From positions 1 through 64,000 of the forward strand of contig JABIFY010000075.1 in the NCBI GenBank assembly GCA_018650465.1: a DNA stretch of 64,000 nucleotides, given 5' to 3'. A program made the translations under genes and the position numbers. The DNA is from Alphaproteobacteria bacterium. GTDB lineage: Bacteria > Pseudomonadota > Alphaproteobacteria > UBA2966. Numbering within the stretch: position 1 is the stretch's first letter; each line of letters starts with the position of its first letter. The notes under the pieces are model-generated. The model saw only the letters and a list, made by a program, of their open reading frames with translations. It was not told the DNA's origin and did not search any database. Of the stretch, positions 17,032-25,929 are shown one piece after another.

Positions 17032-18213
17032 TTATACCCCGATACCGTGAGCAGCCATAATGATATCCGCCCGGGCACAGGCTTCTTCCGGGTCGGCCAG
17101 CAATCCGGCCTTGTCAGCCAGGCGAAAAAGCTCACCCAGGTGCTGGGCCGAACGCGTACTTTCCTGTCCACCAACCATGGTGAAGTGATCCTGATGGCCG
17201 TTGAGATAAGCCATGAACACAACGCCGGTTTTATAAAAGCGTGTCGGTGCCTTGAAGATGTGGCGGGATAGCGGCACGGTCGGTGCCAGTATTTCATGAT
17301 AGCGATCCATGTTACCCTGACCCATGGCGGTCAGGGCCGCGCTGGCTGCAGGTGCGATGGCATCGAAAATACCCAGCAAGGCGTCAGAATATCCTTGCTC
17401 ATCTCCAGCAATCAAATCGGGATAATTAAAATCATCGCCGGTATACATACGCACGCCATCGGGTAAGCGTCGGCGCATGGTGATTTCTTTTTGATCGTCC
17501 AGCAAGGAAATCTTGATGCCGTCGATCTTGTCCGCATTATCCGCCAGCATATCCAGGCAAACATCCATGGCCTTTAAATGATCGTCGTTACCCCAATAAC
17601 CTGCCAGGGCCGGATCAAACATTTCACCCAGCCAGTGAATAATGACAGGCTCTTTCACCTGGGCGAGGACACGGCCATAGACTTTGGCATAGTCATCAGG
17701 TGATTTGGCTGCGGCTGCCAGGGCACGGCTGGCCATAAGTATGATACGTCCACCTGCCGCCTCAACTGCTGCGCACTGTTCTTCATAAGCCGCAATGATG
17801 TCGTCTACTGTCAGGGAAGGATCAGGGGTGATGTGATCGGTGCCAGCGCCTGAGGCCACCAGTGCACTGCCATTTGAATCATTGGCGAAGTCCTTCGCGG
17901 CAGCGACAGATTGTTTGATCAGTTCCAGCGATGTCGGCCAATCCAGCCCCATGCCGCGTTGTGCTGTGTCCATAGCTTCGGCTACACCCATGCCCAGTGA
18001 CCAGAGATGGCGGCGATAGTCGATGGTCGCATCCCAATCAATGGCCGTCTCCAGCCATGGGTCTACGTCGGCATATGGGTCCGACACCACATGGGCCGCG
18101 GAATAAGCAATGCGCGGGAACGCAACATCAGATGCTGCTTCAAAACTTAGCGGCTCGCCTGCTTCATACTCTTCGACACCGCCATCAGCGGTGGGCAAGG
18201 ATACAACGGCCAT
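17032..18213 (-). CDS. DUF993 family protein (DHDPS-like TIM barrel)
   Basis: This 393-residue protein matches the DUF993 family, distantly related to dihydrodipicolinate synthase-type aldolases and of unknown activity. Recognisable stretches are HIWLG-like IIHWLGEMFDP, DGIKISLLDD (a lysine at the barrel position used for Schiff bases in DHDPS relatives), RMYTGDDFNYP, and HIFKAPTRFYKTGVVF near the end. The Lys in KISLLDD may be catalytic; this is inference. It sits between the Gfo/Idh/MocA dehydrogenase (three bases upstream) and the TIM-barrel isomerase (three bases downstream), an order that recurs in alphaproteobacteria. A retro-aldol cleavage of an oxidised sugar is the simplest hypothesis. 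Confidence 0.83.
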   Translation of the reverse strand: MAVVSLPTADGGVEEYEAGEPLSFEAASDVAFPRIAYSAAHVVSDPYADVDPWLETAIDWDATIDYRRHLWSLGMGVAEAMDTAQRGMGLDWPTSLELIKQSVAAAKDFANDSNGSALVASGAGTDHITPDPSLTVDDIIAAYEEQCAAVEAAGGRIILMASRALAAAAKSPDDYAKVYGRVLAQVKEPVIIHWLGEMFDPALAGYWGNDDHLKAMDVCLDMLADNADKIDGIKISLLDDQKEITMRRRLPDGVRMYTGDDFNYPDLIAGDEQGYSDALLGIFDAIAPAASAALTAMGQGNMDRYHEILAPTVPLSRHIFKAPTRFYKTGVVFMAYLNGHQDHFTMVGGQESTRSAQHLGELFRLADKAGLLADPEEACARADIIMAAHGIGV

Positions 18214-18216
18214 GTC

Positions 18217-19368
18217 CTAAACCTTCAACTCATCAACATCCAGCCAGCGCCGCTCGGCCCAGCTCTTCATGCCCAGTTCGGCCAACTGCACGCCTTTGGC
18301 ACCGGCCAGCAGATCATAGCTCCAGGGCGCATCTTCATAGACATGACGAATGAACATTTCCCACTGCGACTTGAAGCCATTGTCGAATTCCTGATTATCC
18401 GGCACTTCTTCCCAGTCGCCATAAAAATCATGGTTGCGGGCTTCATCCGGATTCCACACAGGCTTTGGCGTATTCCAGCGCGACTGACTTTTGCAGGAAT
18501 GCAAACCGGCCACAGCCGAACCATGGGTGCCATCCACATGGAACGTCACCAGATCATCCCGGCGCACACGGGTACACCAGGAAGAATTCATCTGGGCAAT
18601 AATGCCGCCTTCCAGCTCGAACGTGGCGTAGGCCGCATCGTCGGTATCTGCCGTATAGCGATCACCATTTTCGTCAACGCGTTCCGGGATGTGAGTGGCA
18701 CCGAGGCAACTGACCGCCTTGACCGGGGCGATGGTATTGTCCAGCACATAGCGCCAATGGCACAACATATCCAGAATGATGCCGCCACCTTCAGCCTTTT
18801 TGTAGTTCCACGAAGGACGCTGCGCGGTTTGCCAGTCGCCTTCAAAAACCCAATAGCCGAATTCACCGCGCACACTGAGGATACGACCGAAAAATCCTGT
18901 ATCGACCAGGCGCTTCAGTTTCAGAATGCCAGGCAGGGAAATCTTGTCATGCACCACACCATTTTTCACCCCTGTTTTGGCCGCATGGCGGGCGATGCCC
19001 ATGGCATCTTCCAGGGTTTCGGCAATGGGCTTTTCGCAATAGACATCTTTCCCCGCATCCATGGCCTGCTTCAGCAGATCGCCACGCATTTGTGTCGTGC
19101 CTGCATCAAAGAACATGGTGTCGTCCTTGTTGGCGAGACAGGCGGCCAGATCATCAGACCAGCGCTCGATGCCATGGGCCTCGGCCAGGCGGCGCACCTT
19201 GTCGCCATTGCGACCCACGAGGATCGGGTCCGGCATGACCCGGTCACCATTTTTCAGCACCACACCACCCTCGGCGCGGATCACCTGGATCGAACGAATG
19301 AGATGTTGGTTCATGCCCATGCGCCCGGTCACGCCATGCATGATCAGGCCCAAACGAATATCTGCCAT
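18217..19368 (-). CDS. Gfo/Idh/MocA family NAD(P)-dependent sugar dehydrogenase
   Basis: At 383 residues it has an N-terminal Rossmann domain (IMHGVTGRMG near residue 10) and the family signature YCEKPIAET, whose Lys is catalytic. MLCHWRYVLDN in the C-terminal domain supplies the substrate-binding His and Asp. Members oxidise a ring hydroxyl of sugars, inositols or glycosides. The gene overlaps the stop of the upstream enolase-superfamily gene by one base and precedes DUF993 by three bases, so the four genes are almost certainly cotranscribed. The substrate is unknown. Confidence 0.87.
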   Translation of the reverse strand: MADIRLGLIMHGVTGRMGMNQHLIRSIQVIRAEGGVVLKNGDRVMPDPILVGRNGDKVRRLAEAHGIERWSDDLAACLANKDDTMFFDAGTTQMRGDLLKQAMDAGKDVYCEKPIAETLEDAMGIARHAAKTGVKNGVVHDKISLPGILKLKRLVDTGFFGRILSVRGEFGYWVFEGDWQTAQRPSWNYKKAEGGGIILDMLCHWRYVLDNTIAPVKAVSCLGATHIPERVDENGDRYTADTDDAAYATFELEGGIIAQMNSSWCTRVRRDDLVTFHVDGTHGSAVAGLHSCKSQSRWNTPKPVWNPDEARNHDFYGDWEEVPDNQEFDNGFKSQWEMFIRHVYEDAPWSYDLLAGAKGVQLAELGMKSWAERRWLDVDELKV

Positions 19369-20819
19369 TATGAGAAGTCCTTGATGTCCAGTTTCATTTC
19401 ACGCATCGATGACCAGTCTGGTTCAGCGCCTGAGGCAAATCCTGGACAATCCAGGGATTGCAGATCAAGCAAACCGTCTTCGATACGGACAAAAGTTTCA
19501 TCGCCTTCACGGCGATACAGTGATGGATGAGCGGCAGCAAAGGCTTCTTGCTCCGCCTTGGGGGCACCGGCCCCGGTCATGCCGTGGACATAATGATGTC
19601 CATTGCGCTCAACATGGGTCAGCCCCAGCAAGTTTATCAGGGCCAGGTCCTGTTGCAATCCCGGTCCGGCCTGGATGGTCAAATCTTCAGCCGACATAAA
19701 ATAGTCCGGTTTGTCCGGCCCTTCTTCTTCGCTCCAGCAACGCGTGCGGGCTGTATTCAGGATGGATTTATAAAAACCCTTGCAGGTCTTGGACGACACC
19801 CCGCGATAGCCGCGCAAGCGGGCTTCCGGGAAAGCATCAAAAGAGCCATCACTTTCGTCAATAATGACCGGATACCGCGCGGCAATTGCACCCACATCTT
19901 CTTTCAGAGCCATAGCTCGTTTAATAGGCTGTTCAATGAACAGGATGTTGGCATTGAAATTTTTCAGGGCGGCGTTCTTGTCCATCGCGTCCAATAACTC
20001 AACAACACCTGCAGCATCTTCATATTGTTCGTTGCCATCCAATGACAGGTGATAGTCCCCGCCTTGTTTGTCCAACACCCCGGCGATAGCCGTCAGACGT
20101 GTAATATCGGCGTCGATATCGCCCCCGACCTTGATTTTGAAATAGGTGTGCCCGTAATAGTGCACGATTTCTTCCAGGGTTTCCGGCAAGCCATCATTTA
20201 CCCGGTCGGCACTGTTCTGATCCGCCGCCACCAAGGGGTCAATCATGCCAACTGTATGGCGGGCATGAATGGATTTGGCGGGCGTCAAGCTGGCCAAAAA
20301 GGCATCCAGATCGAAGCCTTTCAGATCGGGCGTCATCTCATCCACCAGAATTCCCGCCATATTTGATTTGATGGCCTGGTAAAAAGAAACATTATGCAGC
20401 TTGCACAGAGCATCCATGACGGCCTTGTTCAACAAGGCCGGCCCATAACTGGCCACGAGGGACTTCAGGCCTTTTAGACGGGCGGCCAGGACATGATCAT
20501 GGTGGGTCGAAACCGGCAAACCAAAGGCCGTGACACGGCCGGCATTGAGAAAGGCCTTGCGGGCGAGGGCGATCGAGGTGCGCAGCTGGTCAAAATTGTC
20601 TTCGTTGGTCAGACTTTCGTCCTTGTCGAACCATTTAGGGGCCAGAACCTCGGCGGCAACACCCCACTCGCTGCGACCGTCTTCCAGACTGACCCGTATC
20701 CGGGCAAACGCCTGTGGTGCCTCACGCAGAGTGACGACGCCAAAGCGGAAAGGCAGGCGCAGAACCACGTCCCGCTCATACAACTCAACTTCTTCGACCT
20801 TTATCAGCGGCGCAGTCAT
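19368..20819 (-). CDS. Enolase-superfamily (mandelate racemase/MLE-like) protein
   Basis: This 483-residue protein is longer than most mandelate racemase-group enzymes (about 360-450). The barrel motifs are in order: YFKIKVGGD with Lys228 and Lys230, metal ligand Asp261 in LDGNEQ, Glu295 in FIEQPI, Asp321/Glu322 in IIDESDG, and Lys344/Lys347 in VSSKTCKGFY on the opposite face. Lysines on both sides fit an MLE-like proton abstraction by lysine. The extra length is mainly in the insert at about 130-220 and the C-terminal tail. A dehydratase, epimerase or cycloisomerase is possible; I cannot name the substrate. It is the first gene of the operon, with an operator-like motif about 135 bp upstream. 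Confidence 0.8.
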   Translation of the reverse strand: MTAPLIKVEEVELYERDVVLRLPFRFGVVTLREAPQAFARIRVSLEDGRSEWGVAAEVLAPKWFDKDESLTNEDNFDQLRTSIALARKAFLNAGRVTAFGLPVSTHHDHVLAARLKGLKSLVASYGPALLNKAVMDALCKLHNVSFYQAIKSNMAGILVDEMTPDLKGFDLDAFLASLTPAKSIHARHTVGMIDPLVAADQNSADRVNDGLPETLEEIVHYYGHTYFKIKVGGDIDADITRLTAIAGVLDKQGGDYHLSLDGNEQYEDAAGVVELLDAMDKNAALKNFNANILFIEQPIKRAMALKEDVGAIAARYPVIIDESDGSFDAFPEARLRGYRGVSSKTCKGFYKSILNTARTRCWSEEEGPDKPDYFMSAEDLTIQAGPGLQQDLALINLLGLTHVERNGHHYVHGMTGAGAPKAEQEAFAAAHPSLYRREGDETFVRIEDGLLDLQSLDCPGFASGAEPDWSSMREMKLDIKDFS

Positions 20820-20953
20820 CTGATGATCCCGTCTTTTATTATTGGCAGCTCTATATTCACAAGCCTGCGATTGTGCCCTTTTGTGGCTTCTTATCGAAAG
20901 TCGAAAATGTAGGGCAGGTGTCGAATCTGCACTATTTAATCAACAGGTCTTCG

Positions 20954-20970
20954 ATAATCATCATACAATT
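20954..20970. promoter_or_regulatory. Operator-like site ATAATCATCATACAATT
   Basis: It shares ATCATACAATT (20960-20970) exactly with the site at 3160-3170. It lies in the 297-bp divergent gap between the enolase-superfamily operon (start 20819) and the DMT transporter (start 21117). The rest of this gap shows no gene; its only other clear feature is the hairpin at 21074-21101. Confidence 0.4.
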
Positions 20971-21073
20971 CCACAACTCATACAGAGTTGCCTGGGGACT
21001 ATCTGCTGTCAACGGTTGTTCCCCAATGCTCTACGCAGTCCTCTGAATTCGTGGTACAGGGTTAAGGAAAGTT

Positions 21074-21101
21074 GAAAATTCGAACATCTTGCCGAATTTT
21101 C
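21074..21101 (+). promoter_or_regulatory. Hairpin in the 5' leader of the DMT transporter
   Basis: A perfect 9-bp inverted repeat, GAAAATTCG and CGAATTTTC, with a ten-base spacer ends three bases before the GAGGGA-like ribosome-binding region of the gene starting at 21117. It could act as an operator or as an RNA hairpin that controls translation. It is too AT-rich and lacks a T-run for a terminator. A very similar stem occurs at 52244-52263. Confidence 0.45.
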
Positions 21102-21116
21102 GAGGGATACCAATAA

Positions 21117-22058
21117 ATGACTGAACACACTGATACAGCACCACAAACGTCCGTCAAAAGCGGTCGGGGTGATCGCGTTATGCTTGGCATTGGACTGATG
21201 ATTGGCGCCATGCTTTCCATGTCGATCCTGGATGCTGTCGCCAAGCACCTGGTCGAGACCTACCCGGTTGTCCAGATGCTGGCTCTGCGGGGGATCGTTA
21301 TCCTCGCCATTTTGTTTGCCCTGATGCCCCGGGCTGGCGGGCTGTCAACTTTTCGCAGCGCCAACTTGCCCGGTCAGGTGCGCCGCATCGGGTATTCCCT
21401 CGCGGCGCCGGTTTTGTTCTTTACCGCCCTCAAGGAATTACCTTTAGCGGATGTCACTGTTCTGGTCTTTGGCGGCAGTTTCTTTATGACGGCCCTGTCT
21501 GTGCCCATTCTTGGTGAACGCGTCGGTGTTTTTCGTTGGTCCGCCATCGCCATTGGCTTTACGGGTGTGATCATAGCCGCTGAACCAACGGGCGATAACT
21601 TCGGCATGACAACCTTGTTCGCCGTATCAGCCAGTATTGCCTACGCATTGCTGATGATCGAAACAAGGCGCACGGGCTTCAGCGATCCTCTCTTTACCCA
21701 AACCTTGTATCCGGCTGTCGGCGTGACTTTCATGGCCTGGTTGACCACGCCCTTTATCTGGGTGCCGTTTGATTTTGCCGATACGGGCTGGATTGCTTTG
21801 CTGGGTATTTTTGCACTGACCGGACATTTTCTGGTTTACAAGGCGTTTGGTGTTGCCCCGGTGTCGGTACTGGCGCCATTTGAATATACAGCCCTGGTCT
21901 GGGCCACCATATTAGGATATTTCGTCTTCAATGAGTTGCCTGGCAACCAGGTCTGGCTGGGTGCTGTGATCATTGTCCTGTCAGGCATGATAATTGTCTG
22001 GCGCGAAGCCCGGCTCAGTCGGTCTCAACATCCGACTTTGCCAACAGTTGGCGATTGA
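21117..22058 (+). CDS. EamA-type DMT superfamily transporter
   Basis: This 313-residue inner-membrane protein has ten predicted helices and two EamA repeats (about 25-155 and 170-300), preceded by a hydrophilic N-terminus of about 22 residues. SILDAVAKHL, MLALRGI and FALTGHFLVYKAFG are typical of the drug/metabolite exporter branch often annotated as RhaT- or PecM-like. It is not closely similar to the DMT protein at 14411-15340. The ATG at 21117 follows GAGGGATACCAATAA. The substrate is unknown. Confidence 0.87.
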   Translation: MTEHTDTAPQTSVKSGRGDRVMLGIGLMIGAMLSMSILDAVAKHLVETYPVVQMLALRGIVILAILFALMPRAGGLSTFRSANLPGQVRRIGYSLAAPVLFFTALKELPLADVTVLVFGGSFFMTALSVPILGERVGVFRWSAIAIGFTGVIIAAEPTGDNFGMTTLFAVSASIAYALLMIETRRTGFSDPLFTQTLYPAVGVTFMAWLTTPFIWVPFDFADTGWIALLGIFALTGHFLVYKAFGVAPVSVLAPFEYTALVWATILGYFVFNELPGNQVWLGAVIIVLSGMIIVWREARLSRSQHPTLPTVGD

Positions 22059-22083
22059 CCACATTTGCTGTCATCATGTCTGC

Positions 22084-22096
22084 CGTATGATAATTT
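22084..22096. promoter_or_regulatory. Operator-like site CGTATGATAATTT
   Basis: Its reverse complement AAATTATCATACG carries the TTATCATAC core seen at 3156-3170. It lies 36 bp upstream of the SLC13 permease-psuK-psuG operon, in the 73-bp gap after the DMT gene. Confidence 0.4.
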
Positions 22097-22131
22097 GCAG
22101 ACCCGGACAATAACGGCAATATGCATAAATA

Positions 22132-23997
22132 ATGAGTGAAATCAGTACGTTAATTCCTGCCAACCCGGCCATGTGGGTGACTTTCGGGGCCATACTTCTG
22201 GCCTTGGTACTCTATGCAATTGAACGTATTCCGGAAGAAGTCACCTCAATTGTGGTGATTTGCCTGCTGCTGGTTTTTTTCTCGATCCTGCCGGTTGAAG
22301 GCGCGGGCGGGAAAAATCTGCTGAACCCGGAACGGCTGTTGGCCGGTTTTGCCAACCCGGCACTGCTAACGGTTCTGGCCTTGTTGGTCGTTGGTCAGGG
22401 CATGGTGCGTACCGGCGTGCTGGAGCGTGGCGCGGGTTTGATCGTGCATCTGGGTAAAGGCAATCCCTGGACATCTGTTGCCATCACCATGACTGTTGTG
22501 CTGATCATCAGCGCCTTTCTCAACAACATACCGGTTGTTGTTATCTTCATCCCCATCATGCAAACCCTGGCCACCCAATTGGGCCAGCGCGAGAGCAAAG
22601 TCATGATGGGCCTCAGTTTTTCGGCGGTCCTCGGCGGCATGACGACCCTGATTGGTTCGGGGACAAATCTGTTGGTATCAGGTGCCATGGAGGAATTGGG
22701 CGAACAGGGCTTCAGCTTTTTTGACTTTACAATCCCCGGTATTGTGTTGGCCGCTGTTGGCTTGCTCTATGTGTTGTTCGTTAATCCGCATCTGTTGCCG
22801 GACCGAACCTCGCTAGCCAGCAGGATCATGGACCGGTCACGCAAAAGCTTTCTGACACAGATCGAAATTGGCCGGGGACACCGGCTGATCGGGGCACCGA
22901 TCCATGGCAGTTTTATCGATGGCCTGCCTGGCTTGCGGGTGCGACGGATATTCCGGGCCGAGCGAAACTTTGTGCCGCCCTTCCACGATACCACCGTCAA
23001 GGTCGGCGACCATTTACTGGTGGTTGGCCAGCGCGCGGCCTTGACGGCGGCAGCGGCAGAAGACCCAGCCCTGCTGCATTCGGCCACGGGCCTGGCCCCG
23101 GAACTGGCCCCCGATGGTGATGACATCACCGGCCAGCTGGGCGAGCGTGCAGTGGCCGAGGTGATGATCACACCCTATTCCAGCATGATCGGATCCTATA
23201 TCGGCAAAGCCGGTTTCCAGCGCCGGTCGCGCTGTAATGTGCTGGGTATTGAGCGCCGCAATCATGTTTATCGCAGCGCCCTTTCAGAGGTGGCCCTGGA
23301 AGCCGGCGACGTCTTGTTGCTCATGGGTCGGGACAGTGACATCAAGGCCCTGCGGGCAAATTCTGACGTGGTCCTGATGGAGTGGTCCGCCGAGGCACTG
23401 CCACATTTAAGGAGCGCAAAGCGAGCAGCATTGACCTTTTTTGTGGTCATTGCCATGGCAGCGACAGGACTTATTCCCATCGTTGCCGCCGCCCTGATCG
23501 GCGCCATAGCCATGATACCGCTGGGCATCCTGAATGTTCGCGAAGCAGCCCGCGCCATCGATTCGAAAATCATTACGATGATCCCGGCAGCCCTCGCCTT
23601 AGGCGCCGCCATGCAGGCAACGGGCGGGGCAGACTTTCTGGCCAACCTGGTCATTGCCGGATTTGGCGATGCCGGACCGGCCGTCGTGTTATCCGTGTTC
23701 TTTTTATTGACGGCTGTGCTGGCCAATATCATCAGTTCCAAGGCTTGTGCGGTGTTGTTCACCCCCATCGCCATTGGTATCGCCCATCAGATGCAGGTTG
23801 ACCCGGTTATTTTTGCGGTCGCAGTCGTCTTCGCGGCCAACTGCGCCTTTGCAACCCCGGTGGGCTATCAAACCAGTTTGTTGGTCATGGGGCCCGGACA
23901 CTATCGTTTCGGTGATTTTGTGCGCGCCGGTGCGCCATTGGTTATCTTGCTTTGGCTGACATTTTCCCTGTTTGCGCCATGGTACTATGATCTCTGA
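22132..23997 (+). CDS. SLC13-family permease with two RCK_C (TrkA-C) domains
   Basis: At 621 residues this is a divalent anion:sodium symporter-type permease: an N-terminal membrane block (about 10-215), two cytoplasmic TrkA-C-like domains (about 220-300 and 310-395), then a second membrane block (about 425-620). The conserved FLNNIPVVVIFIP and GSGTNLLVSG segments in the first half, and FATPVGYQTSLLVMGPG near the end, mark the two substrate and sodium sites. Family members carry di- and tricarboxylates, sulfate or related anions. It ends eight bases before the pseudouridine kinase gene. A role in uptake of a nucleoside-derived or unrelated carboxylate is possible but not shown. Confidence 0.88.
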   Translation: MSEISTLIPANPAMWVTFGAILLALVLYAIERIPEEVTSIVVICLLLVFFSILPVEGAGGKNLLNPERLLAGFANPALLTVLALLVVGQGMVRTGVLERGAGLIVHLGKGNPWTSVAITMTVVLIISAFLNNIPVVVIFIPIMQTLATQLGQRESKVMMGLSFSAVLGGMTTLIGSGTNLLVSGAMEELGEQGFSFFDFTIPGIVLAAVGLLYVLFVNPHLLPDRTSLASRIMDRSRKSFLTQIEIGRGHRLIGAPIHGSFIDGLPGLRVRRIFRAERNFVPPFHDTTVKVGDHLLVVGQRAALTAAAAEDPALLHSATGLAPELAPDGDDITGQLGERAVAEVMITPYSSMIGSYIGKAGFQRRSRCNVLGIERRNHVYRSALSEVALEAGDVLLLMGRDSDIKALRANSDVVLMEWSAEALPHLRSAKRAALTFFVVIAMAATGLIPIVAAALIGAIAMIPLGILNVREAARAIDSKIITMIPAALALGAAMQATGGADFLANLVIAGFGDAGPAVVLSVFFLLTAVLANIISSKACAVLFTPIAIGIAHQMQVDPVIFAVAVVFAANCAFATPVGYQTSLLVMGPGHYRFGDFVRAGAPLVILLWLTFSLFAPWYYDL

Positions 23998-24005
23998 GAT
24001 GAACT

Positions 24006-24887
24006 ATGACCTTTGATATGACGAAAGACCCACCCTTCGACGTTACTTGTTTTGGTGCTGCCCATGTCGATCTGATCGCACAGGCGGAAGAAACTTTGGT
24101 ACCCTTCAGTTCCACGCCAGGGCGGATCATGCGTGCGGTTGGTGGTGTCGCCTCGAACGTGGCCCGACAACTGGCCCGACAAGAAGTTTCTGTGGTTATC
24201 GTTAGTCAGGTGGGGCAAGACCGGGAAGGTGATTTTGTCTGCGAAACCTTGAACCAGACCGGCGTCAATACGGATCAGATTTTGCGCCAGGAAAATGTCG
24301 CGACGGGCTGTTATCTCGCCATTGAAGATACAGCGGGCGACCTGGCCATGGCCGTGTCTGACACCCACGCCCTCTTGAGCATAGATGCCCGGGATCTTTT
24401 AGCAGCTGGCTTGCAAAACACGCAGGCCAGATACTGGTTTTTAGATACCAATCTGACCGCAGACATGATCACAGAACTGACGGCGATTGATCACCACCCG
24501 CCCGTTGCAATAGATGCTGTCTCAGTCAGTAAGGCGGTGCGGCTTAGGGCAAACCTGACAGATCACGCCTTGATATTTTGCAACAAGGACGAAGCAGAGG
24601 CGTTGTTGGAACAAAAATTTTCCTCGACCTGGGAAACCGGGCAATCCATGGCTGAGCACGGTATCAAAGCCTCGGTTATTACGGATGGCCCCCGCCCCTT
24701 GTGTGTTCAGTCCGGGAAGGAAATCAAGCCCATTCAGGTCCCACCAGTCGACGTCTCTTCTGTCACCGGGGCTGGTGATGCCTTGATCGCAGGAACCCTG
24801 GCCGGACTGATTGAAGGCTTGCCCTTGCCGACGGCCTGCTTACGCGGTATCTCCGCAGCCGCACAACAACTGACCCGGCCCGGATGA
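24006..24887 (+). CDS. psuK: PfkB-family kinase, probable pseudouridine kinase
   Basis: At 293 residues it has the ribokinase/PfkB fold: substrate loop GGVASNVARQLAR near residues 40-52 and the C-terminal signature SSVTGAGDALIAG, whose GAGD contains the catalytic Asp and anion hole. The assignment as pseudouridine kinase rests mainly on the next gene, 46 bp downstream, which is a clear pseudouridine-5'-phosphate glycosidase. The enzyme would phosphorylate pseudouridine at the 5' position. It is probably cotranscribed with the SLC13 permease. Confidence 0.85.
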   Translation: MTFDMTKDPPFDVTCFGAAHVDLIAQAEETLVPFSSTPGRIMRAVGGVASNVARQLARQEVSVVIVSQVGQDREGDFVCETLNQTGVNTDQILRQENVATGCYLAIEDTAGDLAMAVSDTHALLSIDARDLLAAGLQNTQARYWFLDTNLTADMITELTAIDHHPPVAIDAVSVSKAVRLRANLTDHALIFCNKDEAEALLEQKFSSTWETGQSMAEHGIKASVITDGPRPLCVQSGKEIKPIQVPPVDVSSVTGAGDALIAGTLAGLIEGLPLPTACLRGISAAAQQLTRPG

Positions 24888-24933
24888 AGTCGACGAAGAA
24901 GATAAAGAAGATGATGATCTCAGGATTAAAACC

Positions 24934-25848
24934 ATGCACACACATTTGACGGTTTCTCCCGACGTGGCCGAGGCCTTGCGCGAAAACCGCCCGGTTGTAG
25001 CACTGGAATCCACCATTGTGACCCACGGCATGCCCTGGCCACGCAATGTGGAAACAGCGCGCCTGGTTGAAAGCGACATTCGCGATGCAGGGGCCACACC
25101 TGCCACCATCGCCATTCTCGACGGTAAAATATGCGTCGGCCTGGATGACGCAACCCTGGAAGGCCTGGGCCAGGCCACCGGCGTCATGAAATTGTCACGG
25201 GCTGACCTTGCCTTTGCCCTTGCCATGAAGCGCACGGGGTCCACCACAGTGGCCGCGACCATGATCGCCGCCCATTTGGCGGGCATAAAGGTCTTTGCCA
25301 CTGGCGGCATTGGCGGCGTGCACCGGGGCGCCGAAACCACATTTGATGTCTCGGCTGATCTGGATGAACTGGCTGTCACACCGGTTGCCGTTGTTGCTGC
25401 CGGGGCCAAGGCAATTCTGGACGTGCCCAAAACACTGGAATATCTGGAAACGCGCGGGGTGCCGGTTGTTGCCTACCAGACCGATGATTTTCCGGCTTTC
25501 TGGTCACGTTCATCCGGGTTACCTGCGCCCTTGCGCCTGGATGAGACCAGTGACATTGCGAACACATTTGCGACGCGTCAGGGACTTGGCCTGGCAGGCG
25601 GCATGCTGATCGCCAACCCGGTACCGGTTGAAGCAGAAATTCCAGCCAGCGATATGTCGCCGATGATTGACCAGGCACTGGCCGAAGCCAACAAAGCCAG
25701 CATCAAAGCCAAGGATGTCACGCCTTTTGTGCTGGGTCGCATATTCGAGATATCCGAAGGCCGTAGTCTTGAGACCAACATTGCTCTGGTGCGCAATAAC
25801 GCTCGCCTGGCCGCAGAAATTGCCATAGCCCTGATATCAAACAAGTAA
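24934..25848 (+). CDS. psuG: Pseudouridine-5'-phosphate glycosidase
   Basis: This 304-residue protein matches the PsuG family closely: ALESTIVTHGMPWP with the catalytic Glu, MKRTGSTTVAATM, FATGGIGGVHRGAETTFD with the metal-ligand Asp, and the lysine in GAKAILDVPKT that forms the sugar adduct. It breaks the C-C bond of pseudouridine 5'-phosphate to uracil and ribose 5-phosphate. The ATG at 24934 is preceded by AGGA at a suitable distance. The pair psuK-psuG lets the cell recycle modified nucleoside from RNA turnover. Confidence 0.94.
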   Translation: MHTHLTVSPDVAEALRENRPVVALESTIVTHGMPWPRNVETARLVESDIRDAGATPATIAILDGKICVGLDDATLEGLGQATGVMKLSRADLAFALAMKRTGSTTVAATMIAAHLAGIKVFATGGIGGVHRGAETTFDVSADLDELAVTPVAVVAAGAKAILDVPKTLEYLETRGVPVVAYQTDDFPAFWSRSSGLPAPLRLDETSDIANTFATRQGLGLAGGMLIANPVPVEAEIPASDMSPMIDQALAEANKASIKAKDVTPFVLGRIFEISEGRSLETNIALVRNNARLAAEIAIALISNK

Positions 25849-25929
25849 CTTTCCGTCCATGCTTGCAGTCATCTGACAGTTATCTAAAATCACTTGGTCT
25901 ACTTCTCACGCCTTGATCGGAGTTTCCCT

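Noticed and set aside
18343-19530. 395-residue plus-strand reading frame
   Set aside because: It is antisense to the Gfo/Idh/MocA dehydrogenase and the end of the enolase-superfamily gene, with no family resemblance.
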